From: Saccopteryx bilineata
Lineage: Eukaryota > Chordata > Mammalia > Chiroptera > Emballonuridae
Assembly (NCBI RefSeq): GCF_036850765.1
Contig: NC_089490.1
Span: 128,926,522 to 128,990,521, forward strand
DNA length: 64,000 bases
Direction: 5' to 3'
Shown: one piece after another, positions 20,466-33,090 of the stretch
Numbering within the stretch: position 1 is the first letter of the stretch
How the letters are laid out: every line of letters starts with the position of its first letter
The notes under the pieces: generated by a model
What the model was told of the DNA's origin: nothing
The model's input: the letters and a program-made list of their open reading frames with translations, nothing else
The model's database searches: none
Program-made: the position numbers and the translations under genes

Positions 20466-22009
20466 TTTGGCGTAGTCTGTGGCAGGATTTGATACAGATG
20501 AGTATGGAGCCGCCACCACCTTTGAGTGGTGAAGTAGAGGACTGGCTACTGTTATGGTTCCCCATGGCTGTTCTTTTGAGGACCATAGGCTGGCTGACTT
20601 TTACAGCCATGCATGAGGAAACCAAGAGTTCTGTGGAAGAGGCTGCCTGGGACCTGCAAACTGAGCAGTGGAAGGAGCTGGAGCAAACGTGGGAGAAACA
20701 GATGCTGACCCTGGAGCTGGAGTAAGCACTGGAGGAGGAGGTTGATGAGGTTTGCGAGATTTGCTTGGAAATGGAGCAGCCACTCAAGAAGGAATCACAG
20801 GTTCGTGAGTTGTAGCTTGCCCTGGATGTTGTGGAGAGCCAGCAGCAGCAGGACACGGGGGCTGAGGCTGAAGCTGGGGCTGCAAGGCCTGCTGAACAGA
20901 AGCAGCGGCACCCCGGGGCTCAGGCCTGGCAGCTGGAGCCAATGTTTTCAGTTCATCTTTGGAGGATGAGGAAAATTGGGCCAGAGCTGCGATTCACAGA
21001 CTCTAGAACAGGGGTCTCAAACTCGCAGCCCGCGAGCCGCATGCGGCCCGCCGAACAATTTTGTGCAGCCTGCAGACTAATCCACGAAGTTCAAAATATT
21101 TTGGATAAAATTAAGTAAGCCTAGGGGCCTACTTGTATTTTTCATTTCTCTAGCATCCTAGCTAGATATTAGCTTAGTTAACAGCAGTTGTGATGCGAAC
21201 TACAGTTTCTGGTCGTTTTGTGACACTGAGTAAACTGCATGTACGATTGTGCTTGTTGTACTGATTTTTTTTGTTTGTTTTCAACTGCACTGAGAAAAGT
21301 GTTGTGTAACAGTTGCCTTTTGTAGACCTAGTGCGGCCCGCCTAACGGTTGTGATCTTGCTCTGTGGCCCACATGCTGAGTTGAGTTTGAGACCCCTGCT
21401 CTAGAAGGTAAATGGCGGCAGCTGCAGCGGGAGGATGAATGGATGTCCCAGAAGCCAGGCTTGCATTGCCGAGTGGCCGCTGGAATGGCCGGGAGTGCCT
21501 GCTAAGCCACTGGTGGGTTAAATGACATTTTGGGACATGGGGGTGAATGCCATCATGCTCTCTGGAGCAGAGCTGGAAATGCAGACTGCCATTGCCACAT
21601 GCTCCTCCTTGGGACAGTGTAAGACCTGCCAGGATGGCAAGAATGAGGGGGGTGGCTGACACTCCATGTGTGTGGACTGATTTCCTGGACTACGACTAAA
21701 GTGGGCACTGGCTCCTTTGTTGGATGGACTTACGGATTTTGGACAATGTGAAATACCCTGATGGGGGTGGGGAGAGGCTTTGCTGGAGGACCTTCCCCTG
21801 CCCTGAGAAACTTTTCCCATGGCTAGAAATAAGGCCAAGGACATTTTGCGTTTTTGGGAAAGTGCTCAAAGACTGGTGAAATGTACTCTTTTAATTGTTG
21901 ACATTGTATGATTTGTCATGTTGTTGTAATTTGTGTAATGTGCCTAACATCCTTGTACAGGGATGCCGGTGGTGTAGATTGTGGGTAGTAAGTGAGCATA
22001 GGGGTGGAT
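20466..22009 (+). mobile_element. ERV internal region, gag remnant only
   Basis: Begins TTTGGCGTAGTCTGTGGCAG, the position of a primer-binding site. It then shows a Glu/Leu-rich leader homologous to the ERV at 49.2 kb (PPPPLSGEVEDWLLL versus the corresponding NSATPLKGGVEEWLL). At about 21510-21650 lies a short capsid-like match. Stops and frameshifts are many. No protease, RT, integrase or envelope is visible: the text passes from gag to a non-coding tail and the purine tract CATAGGGGTGGA before the 3' LTR. A hAT MITE interrupts it at 21009-21398. Confidence 0.7.
21009..21398. mobile_element. hAT MITE with perfect 8-bp TSD
   Basis: Inverted ends CAGGGGTCTCAAACTC and GAGTTTGAGACCCCTG pair perfectly over 16 bases. 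CTCTAGAA is duplicated exactly at 21001-21008 and 21399-21406. The inside is non-coding with CGGCCCGCC repeats near both ends. It inserted into the ERV gag remnant, so it is younger than that ERV. Confidence 0.95.
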
Positions 22010-22732
22010 TGTTGGCCAGATAAAATATATTATGCTCACTTTGTTAAAGATGGCACTGCCCACGTGGAAGCCCATCACCCAAGTGATTGCTTGGGATGGG
22101 CATGATTATATTAATGTGTGTTGGGGGCAGGCTGTGGGCAGGCAGGATTCTTGCAGCCTGGGGCTTGGTTTTAGGACTAAGCCTTTCCTATCCCACCCTT
22201 TTTGATGTGGGGTGGTACAATCCCATCATGTCTCAGATAAGTGACTTTGTATTAGAGATTTCTCTATTTTATATATTGGATTAAAGTTTTTTATTTCTGC
22301 ACTATAAAGTGGGGCAGATCGGGAGCTTGCTCTCTCAGGTCCTGAGATTAGCATTAGAGAGGAGAGCAGAGAAAAGCCACATGGAGGAGGCCAGGAGAAG
22401 CAGCCAAGATGGTAGAGTGCTGAGTGAGAAGCCAGTTTGTGCAGAGTTTGTGCAGGGAGAAGGAAGGAGATAGGGAACAGAGATGAATAAGTCTGGTGAG
22501 CTAGAAACCTTTGATTCTAGGAAACTCAGATAAGTCAGTAGCTTTGTGAGCACTGAATGAGTGGGTTTTAGAGCCCTGGTGTGTTTTTACTTGCCCGCCA
22601 GGTGCAAGCTAGGATTAAAGCTAATGGCCCACCAGTTCTTGGCACAATTGTTTCATTACTGTCTGTCCGAATCTAATGCAAACCTGTATGGGCCAGGTGG
22701 CTGTGATGGTGACCGTGGATACTGGCTTTACA
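22010..22732 (+). mobile_element. 3' LTR of the gag-only ERV
   Basis: Starts TGTTGGCCAGATAAAATATA right after a purine tract and ends GATACTGGCTTTACA, so it has the TG...CA form. Its right-hand part matches the 5' LTR fragment. An ATTAAAG-type polyadenylation signal lies near 22281. The right flank (22733 on) differs from the sequence after the 5' LTR, as expected for host DNA. Confidence 0.75.
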
Positions 22733-22905
22733 ATTGGGAAAATGAGTTTGTAAAATTTGTGGGTGTTTTAGTTTGCTACTTTTATTGTTAAAATAGCACT
22801 GGGCCACTCAGAGCAGGGCAGTTGATTGCAAGTGGCAGATTGGATTACACTCCTGCTTGGAAGAAGCCATTGTTTTGCTGATGTCTGCTTTAGAAGAGGC
22901 AGAGG
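22733..22905. other. Short unassigned spacer between ERV and L1
   Basis: No repeat or gene is recognised. Confidence 0.35.
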
Positions 22906-23294
22906 AAGAAAATAATAAAGATAAGAGTGGAAATAAATTACATAGAGGCTAAAGAAACAATACAGAGGATCAATGAAACCAGGAGCTGGTTCTTTGAAAA
23001 GGTAAACAAGATCGATGAACCTTTAACCAGACTCACCAAGAAAAAAAAGAGAGAGGACTTAAATCAATAAAATTAGAAATGAGAGTGGAGAAATAACAAC
23101 GGACACAACAGAAATACAAAGGAAGTAAGAAAATACTATGAGGAACTGTATGCCAAAAAGTAGACAACCTAGATGACATGGACAAATTCCTTGAAACATA
23201 TAATATTTTAAAAATCAATCGAGAAGAATCAGAAAAACTAAACAGACCAATTACAACAAATGAGATCAAAACAGTTATCAAAAAAATCTCAACA
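22906..23294 (+). mobile_element. Host LINE-1 ORF2 fragment, left half
   Basis: ORF2 text from AGGCTAAAGAAACAATACAG to AATGAGATCAAAACAGTTAT. It breaks off where a second L1 inserted and resumes at about 29990. Frames are broken. Confidence 0.85.
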
Positions 23295-24775
23295 GAGACA
23301 AGATGGTAATGGAGTAGGTGGGCGTACCAACTTCCACCTCCCAGAACCAAAGTGGATTATACCCTAATTTTAGAAACCATCATCTGGAAAAACCAACTTT
23401 GGACTAAACTAAGAGGACTCTTCAACTAAGGAACACTGAAGAAGCCAAACTGAGACTGATAGGAAAAGCAGAAGTGCGGAGAGGGCTTCCCAGCTCCCCA
23501 GAGCAAACAGCAGCTGAGAGAGACTCGCTTGGTGGGAAGTGAGTTTAGCAGAGAAGGGAGGGTCCTGAGTCCCAGGAACAAAGCCCCAGCCTGCAGCCCC
23601 TGGCCTAGAAGAGGCATATGGACAGTATTTAGCTGGAAACTAGTCAGGATACAGTTTGTGAGAAAGAGACTGATATCTCAGACACAGGATTCTTCTAAAA
23701 GAGACCGCACAGAAAACCTCTCTCACAACCACTCACCTGTGGCTCCGGGGGATGGGGAGAGAGGAGAGTACTGGAACAGCAGGAAGAGAGTGTAATCTAG
23801 GAGGCACAGGGAGAAACACTTTGAGAGACAGCCACCCTAACCCCTGGGATGAGTCACTCCCCAAATCTGAAATAAATATTTCCCCTGGAAACAGCAATAC
23901 CAGCAAAGGGAAGCAGGACACCAGCCAAACAAGCTCTCCCACAGTCCTTAAAGCAGAGTCGCTTAGAAGGAGGGAGCTTTCGGGACTATAGTAGTGAGCC
24001 ATAGGGTCTAAACTGTAGCACCTCCACCCACACATGGCTGAGGGCTCACCCGAGGGTGGGCAGCGGCGGGATGTGGAAGCACAGTTCTGTTGGCAAGGGC
24101 AGAAGCCGGCTGGCCACAACTAAGGCCCAGGTGTGAGCTTGGTCTTGCCTGGCTGGGGAGGAGGGGATGCACGAAAGAGGTCAAGCCCAGCTGTGGGCCG
24201 CCTGCAATACAGTCTGCGGGAGAAGAGCAGGAGCCCCGGAAGGGGCGGAGACCTGCCCTTAACCAAGGGCACAGGAGCGCAGCCTTGCCCTGCCCACAGA
24301 AATGAGGCTTGTGGCCTGACATGGGAGCCAGCTCCTCCCACAGGGGTGGAGTGAAAGCCTAGAATAGGCGGAGTCCCACAACTGAGCATGGGCATACAGC
24401 CCTGCCCAGCCCGTGGAGCCAAGACTTTCAGCCATCCCATGAGCAGGCTCATCCTGAAGGGGTGGGGCAAAACCCCAGAATCAGGCAGAGACCCGCAGCT
24501 GAGAAAAATTCACACCCTTGCACTCAGGGCCAAGCATAACCCCAGGCAGGGCAAAGACTTGTACACCCGAGCACATGATCACAGCCAGTCCTGTGAAGGA
24601 TATGTGGAAACCACAGCAACAGCCTAGTGGGCTGGCACTGGTAACGCCCATACTTGAACACGCTAGGCAGCAGCATCAGAGGGGGTGGTGGGCCTGCAGA
24701 CAGACCACACCTAGGGAAAACAGAGGCCACAACTAGTGGACTCCAGTGGCTAAAACCTTCTTTTACCCAGACAAA

Positions 24776-25676
24776 ATGAGAAGGCAGAGAAATGCATAAC
24801 AACTGAAACAAGAGAAATCCCCAGAAAAGACCTGAATGAGCCACATATAACCAAATTACCAGGTGCAGAGTTTAAAATAATGATTGTTAGGATGCTCAAA
24901 GATTGCAGAACAACAATAGATGGTCATTACGAACACCTAAATGAAGAGATAGCAAATATAAAAAAGGACATTGAAATAATAAAAAAGAATCAGTCAGAAA
25001 TGACAAATACAAGATCAGATATGAAAACCACAATGGAAGGAATTAAAAGCAAGATGGATGAAGCTGAGAATCAAATCAGTGAGTTAGAGGACAAGATAAA
25101 TGAAGGCACAGAAGGAGAACAGAAAAAAGAAAAGAGACTCAAAAAGTCTAAGCAAACTCTAAGAGAGCACTGTGACAACATGAAGAGAAATAACATCCAC
25201 ATCGTAGGGGTTTCTGAAGAAGAAGAGAAAGAACAAGGGATAGAGAATTTGTTCAAACATATCATAGCAGAAAACTTCCCTAAATTAAGGTAGGAAAATG
25301 TCTCAAAAGTTCAAGAAGCACAGAGAACTCCATTAAAGAGAAGCCCAAAGAAATCTATACCAAGACACATCATAATTAAAATACCAAAGCTAAGTGATAA
25401 AGAGAAAATATTAAAAGCTGCAAGAGAAAAAATAGCTATCACCTACAAAGGAGCCCCCATAAGGATGACTTCAAATTTCTCAACAGAAACACTTGAGGCC
25501 AGAAGGGAATGGCAAGAAATACTCAAAGTTATGCAGAACAAGAGCCTACAACCAAGACTACCTTATCCAGCAAGGCTATCATTTAAAATTGAAGGAGAAA
25601 TAAAAAGCTTTCCAGACAAAAAAAAAAAAAACTCAAGGAATTCACTACAACCAAACCAATGCTGCAAGAAATGCTA
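24776..25676 (+). pseudogene. LINE-1 ORF1 (ORF1p) pseudogene
   Basis: ORF1p is the RNA-binding chaperone of L1. The start ATGAGAAGGCAGAGAAATGC is followed within a few codons by a stop. The longest open piece (24880-25293, 137 residues) has the heptad-like coiled coil (KKDIEIIKKNQSEMTNTRSD) and enters the RRM with VGVSEEEEKEQGIENLFK. The C-terminal part continues after a stop and in another frame to about 25676. It cannot make a full protein. Confidence 0.85.
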
Positions 25677-25749
25677 AGGGGCCTGTTGTAAACAGATCAA
25701 AGGGGAAAAAGAATATAGCAAAAGAGGAATACAGTTTTAAAGAATAAAA

Positions 25750-28700
25750 TGACAATAAACAAATACATCTCAATAATAACCTTAAATGTAAATGGCTTAA
25801 ATGATCCAATCAAAAGACATAAGGTAGCTGCATGGATAAGAAAACAGGACCCATACATATGCTGTCTACAAAAGACACACCCTAAAACAAAAGATGCACA
25901 TCGACAAAAGATAAAAGGATGGAAAAAATATTTCACGCAAATGGAAATGAAAGAAAAACTGGGGTAGCAATACTTATATCAGACAAAATGGACTTTAAAA
26001 CAAAGGCTATAGTAAAAGATAAAGAAGGTCACTACATAATAATAAAGGGAGCAATCCAACAGGAAGATATAACCATTATAAATATCTATACACCTAATGT
26101 AAGAGTACCTAAATATATAAAGTAGACTTCGATGGATTTAAAGGGCGAGACAAACAGCAATACTGTAATAGTAGGGGATTTCAATACCCCAATAACATCA
26201 CTAGTTAGATCCTCAAGAAAGAAAATTAACAAAGAAACAGCAGACTTAAAGGACATACTAGATCAACTCAATTTAATAGATATGTTCAGAACCTTTCACC
26301 CTAAAGCAGCAAAATATACATTCTTTTCAAGTGTTCATGGTATATTCTCTAGGATATACCACATGTTAAGGCACAAAAGTGGTCTCAACAAATTTAAGAA
26401 GATTGAAATCATATCAAGCACTTTCTCTGATCACTATGGCATAAAACTAGAAATGAACCACTACAGAAAAACTGAAAAATACTTGGAAACTAAATAGCAT
26501 GTTATTAAATAATGAATGGGTTAACAATGAGATCAAAGAAGAAATTTAAAAATTCCTAGAAATGAACAATAATGAGCATACATCAACTCAAAATTTATGG
26601 AACACAGCAAAAGCAGTCCAGAGAGGGAAGTTGATAGCATTACAGGAATACCTTAAGAAGCTAGAAAATAAAAAACTTGACCATGCATCTAAAATAACTA
26701 GAAAAAGAACAGGAAGTAAAGCCCAGATGTAGTAGAAGGAAGGAAATAATAAAGACAAGAGCATAAATAAATGACATAGAAGCTAAAGAAACAATACAGA
26801 GGTTCAATGAAACCAGGAGCTGGTTCTTTAAAAAGGTAAACAAGATCAATGAACCTTTAATCAGACTCACCAAGAAAAATAGAGAGAGGACTCAAATAAA
26901 TAAAATTAGAAATGAGAGTGGAAAAATAAAAATGGACACACAGAAATACAAAGGAAGTAAGAAAATACTATGAAGAACTGTATGCCAAAAAACTAGACAA
27001 CCTAGAAGAAATGGACAAATTCCTTGAAACATATAATCTTCCAAAAATTAATCTGGAAGGATCAGAAAACCTAAACAGACCAATTACAACAAATGAAATT
27101 GAAAGAGTTATCGAAAAACTTTCAAAAAAGAAAAGTCCTGGGCCTGATGGCTTCACAAGTGAAGTCTACCAACTATTCAAAGAAGAACTAACTGCTATCC
27201 TTCTCAAGCTATTTCAAAAAATTCAAGAGGAAGGAAGACTTCCAAGCTCCTTTTATGTGGCAAGCACAATTCTGATTCCAAAACCAGGGAAAGACAACAC
27301 AAAAAAAGAAAATTATAGGCCAATATCCCTGATGAATTTAGATGCTAAAATCCTCAACAAAATATTAGTCACAGAATCCATCAATATATGAAAAAAATCA
27401 TCCACTATGATCAATGGGATTTATTCTTGGGAGGCAAGGCTGGTACAATATTTGAAAATCAATCAATGTAATTCATCACATAAACAAAAGGAAGGAGAAA
27501 AACTACATGATAATTTCAACAGATGCAGAAAAAGCATTTAATAAAATCCAGCACCCATTCATGATCAAAACTCAGCAAAGTGGGAATACAGGGAACATAC
27601 CTCAACATTGTAAAGGCCATCTATGACAAACCCACAGCCAACATCATACTCAATAGGCAAAAATTAAAAGCAATCCCATTAAAATCAGGAACAAGGCAGA
27701 CGTGCCCCCTGCCTTATTCAACCAGTCTTATTCAACATAGTACTAGAAGTCCTAGCTACAACAATCAGAAAAGAAAAAAAAAAAGGCATCCAAATTGGAA
27801 AAGAAGACATAAAACTATCATTATTTGCAGATGATATGATATTGTATATAGAAAACCCTAAAGTCTCAGTCAAAAAACTACTGGACCTCATAAATAAATT
27901 CAGCAAGTTGTCAGGATATAAAATTAATACTCAGAAATCAGAGGCATTTTTTTTAATTTTTTATTTATTTATTCATTTTAGAGAGGAGAGGGAGAGACAG
28001 GAGAGACAGAGAGAGAGAGAGAAGGGGGAGGAGCTGGAAGCATCAATTCCCATATGTGCCTTGACCAGGCAAGCCCAGGGTTTTGAACCGGCAACCTCAG
28101 CATTTCCAGGTTGACGCTTTATCCACTGCGCCACCACAGGTCAGGCCATCAGAGGCATTTTTATACACTAACAATGAACTGTCAGAAAGAGAAATTAAGA
28201 AAGCAATCCCCTTCACCATTGCAACCAAGAAAATAAAGTACTTAGAAATAAATTTAACCAGGGAGATTAAAGACTTGTACTTGGAAAATTATAAAACATT
28301 GATGAAAGAAATCAGAAAAGATACAAACAAGTGGAAGCATATACCGCACTCATGGTTAGAAAGGATAAACATCATTAAAATATCTATATTACCCAAAGTA
28401 ATTATAAATTCAATGCAATACCAATTAAAATACCAATGATATAGAACACATATTCCAAAATTTATATGGAACCAAAAAAGAACACGAATAGCCTCAGCAA
28501 TCTTGAAAAGGAAGAATAAAGTGGGAGGTATCACACTTCCGGATATCAAGTTATACTACAAGGCCATTTACTCAAAACAGCCTGGAACTGGCATAAGAAC
28601 AGGCATATAGATCAATGGAACAGAACAGAGAAATCAGAAATAAACCCACACCTTTATGGAACTGATATTTGACAAAGGAGGTAAGAGCATACAAGGGAGT

Positions 28701-29700
28701 AAAGACAGCCTCTTCAACAAATGGTGTTGGGAAAATTGGACAGCTACGTGCAAAAAAAAATGAAACTAGACCACCAACTTACACCATTCACAAAAATAAA
28801 CTAAAAATGGATAAAAGACTTAAATGTAAGCCATAAAACCATAAGCACCTTAAAGAAAACATAGGCAGTAAGCTCTCTGACATCTATCACAGCAATATAT
28901 TTGCTGATTTATCTCCATGGGCAAGTGAAATAGAAGACAGGATAAACAAATAAAAGACAGGGACTAAAACTAAAAAGCTTTTGTACAGCTAAAGACAATA
29001 AGAACAAAATAAAAAGACAAACCACACAATGGGAGAACATATTTGACAATACATCTGATAAGGGGTTAGTAACCAAAATTTATAATGAACTTGTAAAACT
29101 CAATACCAGGAAGACAAACAATCCAATTAAAATGGGCAAAGAAATGAATAGACATTTCTCCAAAGAGGACATACAGATGGCCAATAGGCATATGAAAAAA
29201 TGCTCAACATCACTAATCATTAGAGAAAAATCAAATTAAAACCATAATGAGATATCACTTCACACCAGTCAGAATGGGGCTCATCAACAAAACAACACAG
29301 AATAAGTGCTAGTGAGGATGTGGAGAAAATGGAACCCTCCTGCACTGCTGGTGGGAATGCAGACTGGTGTAGCCACTGTGGAAAACAGTATGGAGATTCC
29401 TCAAAAAGTTAAAAATCAAACTGCCTTTTGACCTAGCTATCCCACTTTTAGGAATATATACAAAGAACACCATAGCACTGTTTCAAAAAAAGAAATGCAC
29501 CCCCGTGTTTATGGCCGCATTGTTCACAATAGTGAAGATCTGGAAACAGCCCAAGTGTCCGTCAGTGGACGAGTGGATTAAAAAGCTTTAGTACATATAT
29601 ACTATGGAATACTACTCAGCCATAAGAAATGATGACATTGGATCATTTACAACATGGATGGACCTTGATAACATTATACTGAGCAAAATGAGTAAATAAA
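25750..29700 (+). pseudogene. LINE-1 ORF2 (endonuclease/RT) pseudogene, SINE-split
   Basis: Starts with the AP-endonuclease domain (ISIITLNVNGLNDPIKRH) and continues through endonuclease pieces near 26132-26497. The reverse transcriptase follows ([28 protein letters not shown], and the catalytic [13 protein letters not shown] coded near 27826-27860), then the C-terminal region. The SINE-B at 27952-28147 splits it. Many stops and frameshifts cut it into pieces of at most about 130 codons. A typical mammalian ORF2 has around 1,275 codons. Confidence 0.9.
27952..28147 (-). mobile_element. SINE-B, short form, inside L1 ORF2
   Basis: Reverse-complement copy: AT-rich tail, GA-rich body, CCATATGTGCCTTGACCAGG, head ending CCACAGGTCAGGCC. 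TSD ATCAGAGGCATTTTT at 27937-27951 and 28148-28162. Confidence 0.95.
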
Positions 29701-29772
29701 AAAACTAAGAATTATATAATGCCATACATAGGTGGGACTTAGAAATGAGACTCAGAGACATGGACAAGAGTG

Positions 29773-29822
29773 TGGGGGTTACAGGGGGGGAGGAGAGGGA
29801 GGGTATTGGGGGAGGGGAGGGG
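29773..29822 (+). repeat. G-rich tract in the L1 3' UTR
   Basis: Several runs of three to eight G separated by a few bases (TGGGGGTTACAGGGGGGG, then GAGGGAGGG, then GGGGGAGGGGAGGGG). Mammalian L1 3' UTRs commonly carry such a tract with G-quadruplex potential. Confidence 0.7.
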
Positions 29823-29985
29823 CACAAAGAAAACCAGTTAGAAGGTGACGGAAGACAATTGGACTTTGGGTGATAGGAATGCAGCATAATCAAATGTCAA
29901 AATAACCTGGAGATGTTTTCTCTGAACATATGTACCCTGATTTATCAATGTCACCCCATTAAAATTAACTAAAAAATTTTGTTTC

Positions 29986-30842
29986 AAAAAAGATATCCCA
30001 ACAAACAAAACTCGAAATCTGATGGCTTCACAAGTGAATTCTACCAAATATTCAAAGAAGAACTAACTCCTGTCCTTCTCAAGCTATTTCAAAAAAATTC
30101 AAGAGGCAGGAAGACTTCCAAGCTCTTTTTATGAAGCGAGCACAATTCTGATTCCAAAACCAGGCAAAAATAACACACAAAAAAATTATAGGCCAGTATC
30201 CCTGATGAATCTAGATGCTAAAATCCTCAACAAAATATTAGCCAACCAGATCCAGCAATATATTAAAAAGATCATACACCATGATCAAGTGGGATTAATT
30301 ATGGAAAGGCAAGGCTAGTATAATATTTGCAAATCAATCAATGTCATCACATAAACAAAAGGAAGGAGAAAAACCACATGATAATTTTAATAGATGCAGA
30401 AAAAGCATTTGATAAAATCCAGCACCCATTCATGATCAAAACTTTCAGCAAAGTGGGAATACAGGGAACATACCTCAACATGATAAAGGCCATCTATGAC
30501 AAACCCACAGCCAACATCATACTCAATGGGCAAAAATTAAAAGAAGTCCCCTTAAGATCAGGAACAAGGCAAGGGTGCCCCCTTTTACCACTCTTATTAA
30601 ACAGAGTCCTGGAAGTCCTAGCCATAATAATCAGTCAAGAAGAAAAAATAAAAGGCATCCAAATTTGAAAAGAAGAAGTAAAACTGTCATTATTTGCAGA
30701 TGATATGATATTGTATATAGAAAACCCTAAAGTCTCAGTCAAAAAACTACTGGACCTGATAAAAGAGTTCAGCAAAGTGGCAGGATATAAAATCAATACT
30801 CAGAAATCAGAAACATTTTTATACACCAACAATGAACTGTCA
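29986..30842 (+). mobile_element. Host LINE-1 ORF2 fragment, right half
   Basis: Continues the RT domain where the left half stopped (GATGGCTTCACAAGTGAATT). It includes the catalytic [13 protein letters not shown] segment near 30696-30735 and breaks off after AACAATGAACTGTCAG. The piece at 30327-30668 stays open for 113 codons. The element is 3'-truncated relative to a full L1. Confidence 0.85.
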
Positions 30843-31064
30843 GATTCACTGGAAGTGGACATAGAGGCTACATACAACTGCATCAAGAAAGAATAAAACC
30901 AGAGCAGGAAGCATATATCAGGGGAAATGCTCCACTGCTTAGTGAGGGTCCAGGTTCCACATGGAGGGGCTCAACTTCTGGTCGGGGTACCCAAGAAGTT
31001 CCATGTAGAAGGGCTTTTATTGAAACAGGAGTTCATAAAGAGAGACACATATATGAAGAAACTT
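30843..31064 (+). other. Unassigned segment within the L1 cluster
   Basis: Begins with a protein-like word ([10 protein letters not shown] and a stop, then AATAAAA) joined in frame to the truncated L1, which may be the 3' end of a processed pseudogene. The following text (GTGAGGGTCCAGGTTCCACA) is not recognised. Confidence 0.3.
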
Positions 31065-31270
31065 CCAAAAAAAAAGGAGAAATCAAAACTTTCTTATGTA
31101 AACAAAGGCTGAGAGATTGTTTCTAGTAGACCTTTCCCTACAAGAAATGCTAAAGGGAGTCTTCAGGCTGAAATTAAAGGACACTAGACAGTAACTCAAA
31201 TCTATACAGAGAAATAAATAACACTGGTAAACATAACTACATAGCTAAATATAAAAGTCAGTTTTAAAGA
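31065..31270 (+). mobile_element. LINE-1 fragment, ORF1 end and spacer
   Basis: TACAAGAAATGCTAAAGGGA, GGACACTAGACAGTAACTCA and AAATATAAAAGTCAG are the ORF1 C-terminal/inter-ORF region of an L1 subfamily different from its neighbours. Confidence 0.75.
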
Positions 31271-32199
31271 TTTTTGGACCTGAAGATAGCAGCAGAATAG
31301 GCAGATGCACAGACACGCAGCTCACACCACCAAACTGAATTACAAATTAATTTAGTAACACTCAGTGTGAAAAACATACTCTGGACTACAAGACCAGTTC
31401 TCAAAAATCAAGGAGCAAAGAAGAAGCCACACTGAGCCTGGTAGGGAGCACCAAGAAGCGGTGAGTCTCCTCTGCTTACAGGAACAAAGGGGATGTGAGG
31501 CTGAGAGCCCAGATAGGCTCTCATTCCAAGGAAAAAAGTAGTAAATATCACTCACAGCCACTTGCCTGGGAACCTGGGAATGAGGTGTGTTGAAAGGGCT
31601 GGCTTATCTTCCAAAAGGAAACAGGGGAGAGAGAGACAGACAGTGTCTGGCAGAGGAATGCATGGGAAGACCTGAGAAGCTGACTCATCCAGTGCTGGAG
31701 GCAGCCATAGCTGAAGGAGGGGTTGATCCCTCCACATAACATAAGACTAAAGTGCTTCCAGATCAGACATCTCCAGACATCTCTCCAGCTCCAATCAGCA
31801 CAACAAGACACAGCTGAAAACAAGTGGAGAGAAGGGCCAGTAACTCAGGTCTCCATGGAGATCTGAGATACACCTCCCCCTACTGAAGCAGAGAAAGCAC
31901 CCTGCCCCCAGAGAGAGTAACTGGCAGATAAGACCTTCAGAGTCTCAGGGTACACCCACCGCATTCCTGGATACAGTTCCAAATAAACCCCCTGCTGAGA
32001 CCAGTAAACAAGTCTACAAGTGAGAAGAAAACAAACAAATCAAGACTTCAAAGCAGCCTAAATCTGAAAGTGGATTACAAATAACAGCTGATGCCAACCC
32101 AAGAAGACCTAGAAATAACACTGAAAATTGGAGGCAGACAACACCAAACCTAGACTCAACCAGCCCTACAAAAAACACACCCAAACACACAGACATAAT

Positions 32200-33090
32200 G
32201 AGAAGACAGAGAAGTACAATCCAAATGAAACCACAAGAGAAATCTCCAGAAAAGGAACTGAGTGATATGAAAATAATCAAACTGCCAGATGCAGAGTTTA
32301 GAATAATGATTGTTAAGATGCTTAGGGATCTTAGAACAACAATGGATGGTCATTATGAACACCTAAATAAATAGATAGCAAGTATAAAAAAGGACATTGA
32401 AATATTAAAAAAGAATCAGTCGGAGGTGACAAATACAATATCAGAAATGAAGACCACAATGGAAGGAATTAAAAGCAAGACAGATGAAGCTGAGGATCAA
32501 ATCAGCAAGTTGGAGGACAAGACGAACAAAGGCACAAAAGCAGACCAGAAAAAAGAAAAGAGACTCAAAAAGTCTGAAGAAACTCTGAGAGAGCTCTGTG
32601 ACAACATGAAGAGAAATAACATCTGCATCATAGGGGTTTCTGAAGAAGAAGAGAAAGAACAAGGGATAGAAACTTTATTCAATCAAATCATAGCTGAAAT
32701 CTTCCCTAAATTGATGCAAGGAAGGATCTCAGAGTTCAAGAAGCACAGAGAACTCCATAAAAGAGAAACCCAAAGAAATCTACACCAAGACACATCATAA
32801 TTAAAATACCAAAGCTAAGCTATAAAGAGAAAATATTAAAAGCTGCTAGAGAAAAGAAGGCTATCATCTACAAAGGAGCCCCCATAAGGATGACATCCCA
32901 TTTCTCAACAGAAACACTTGAGGCCGGAAGGGAATAGCAAGAATATTCAAAGTAATGCAGAACAAGAGCCTACAACCAAGACTACTTTATCCAGCAAGGC
33001 TATCATTTAAAATTAAGGAGAAATAAAAAGCTTCTCAGACCAAAAAAAAACAACTCAAGGAATTCATTACAACCAAACCAATGCTGCAGG
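32200..33090 (+). pseudogene. LINE-1 ORF1 (ORF1p) pseudogene
   Basis: Starts ATGAGAAGACAGAGAAGTAC. A stop near 32371 precedes the longest open piece (32426-32800, 124 residues), which holds the coiled coil and the start of the RRM (IIGVSEEEEKEQGIE). Further frameshifts follow, ending about 33090 with AAACCAATGCTGCAGGAAAT. Confidence 0.8.

Larger units (their letters stand above)
23295..29985 (+). mobile_element. Full-length LINE-1 inserted in another LINE-1
   Basis: Contains, in order, a G/C-rich 5' UTR (23295-24775), an ORF1 pseudogene (24776-25676), an ORF2 pseudogene (about 25750-29700) and a 3' UTR with a G-rich tract (29773-29822), ending near AAAATTTTGTTTC. The flanks AAAAAATCTCAACA (23281-23294) and AAAAAAGATATCCCAACA (29986-30003) look like a diverged TSD. 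The ORF2 of the interrupted L1 continues on either side. Both reading frames carry several stops and frameshifts and a SINE-B sits in ORF2, so it is dead. Confidence 0.9.
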
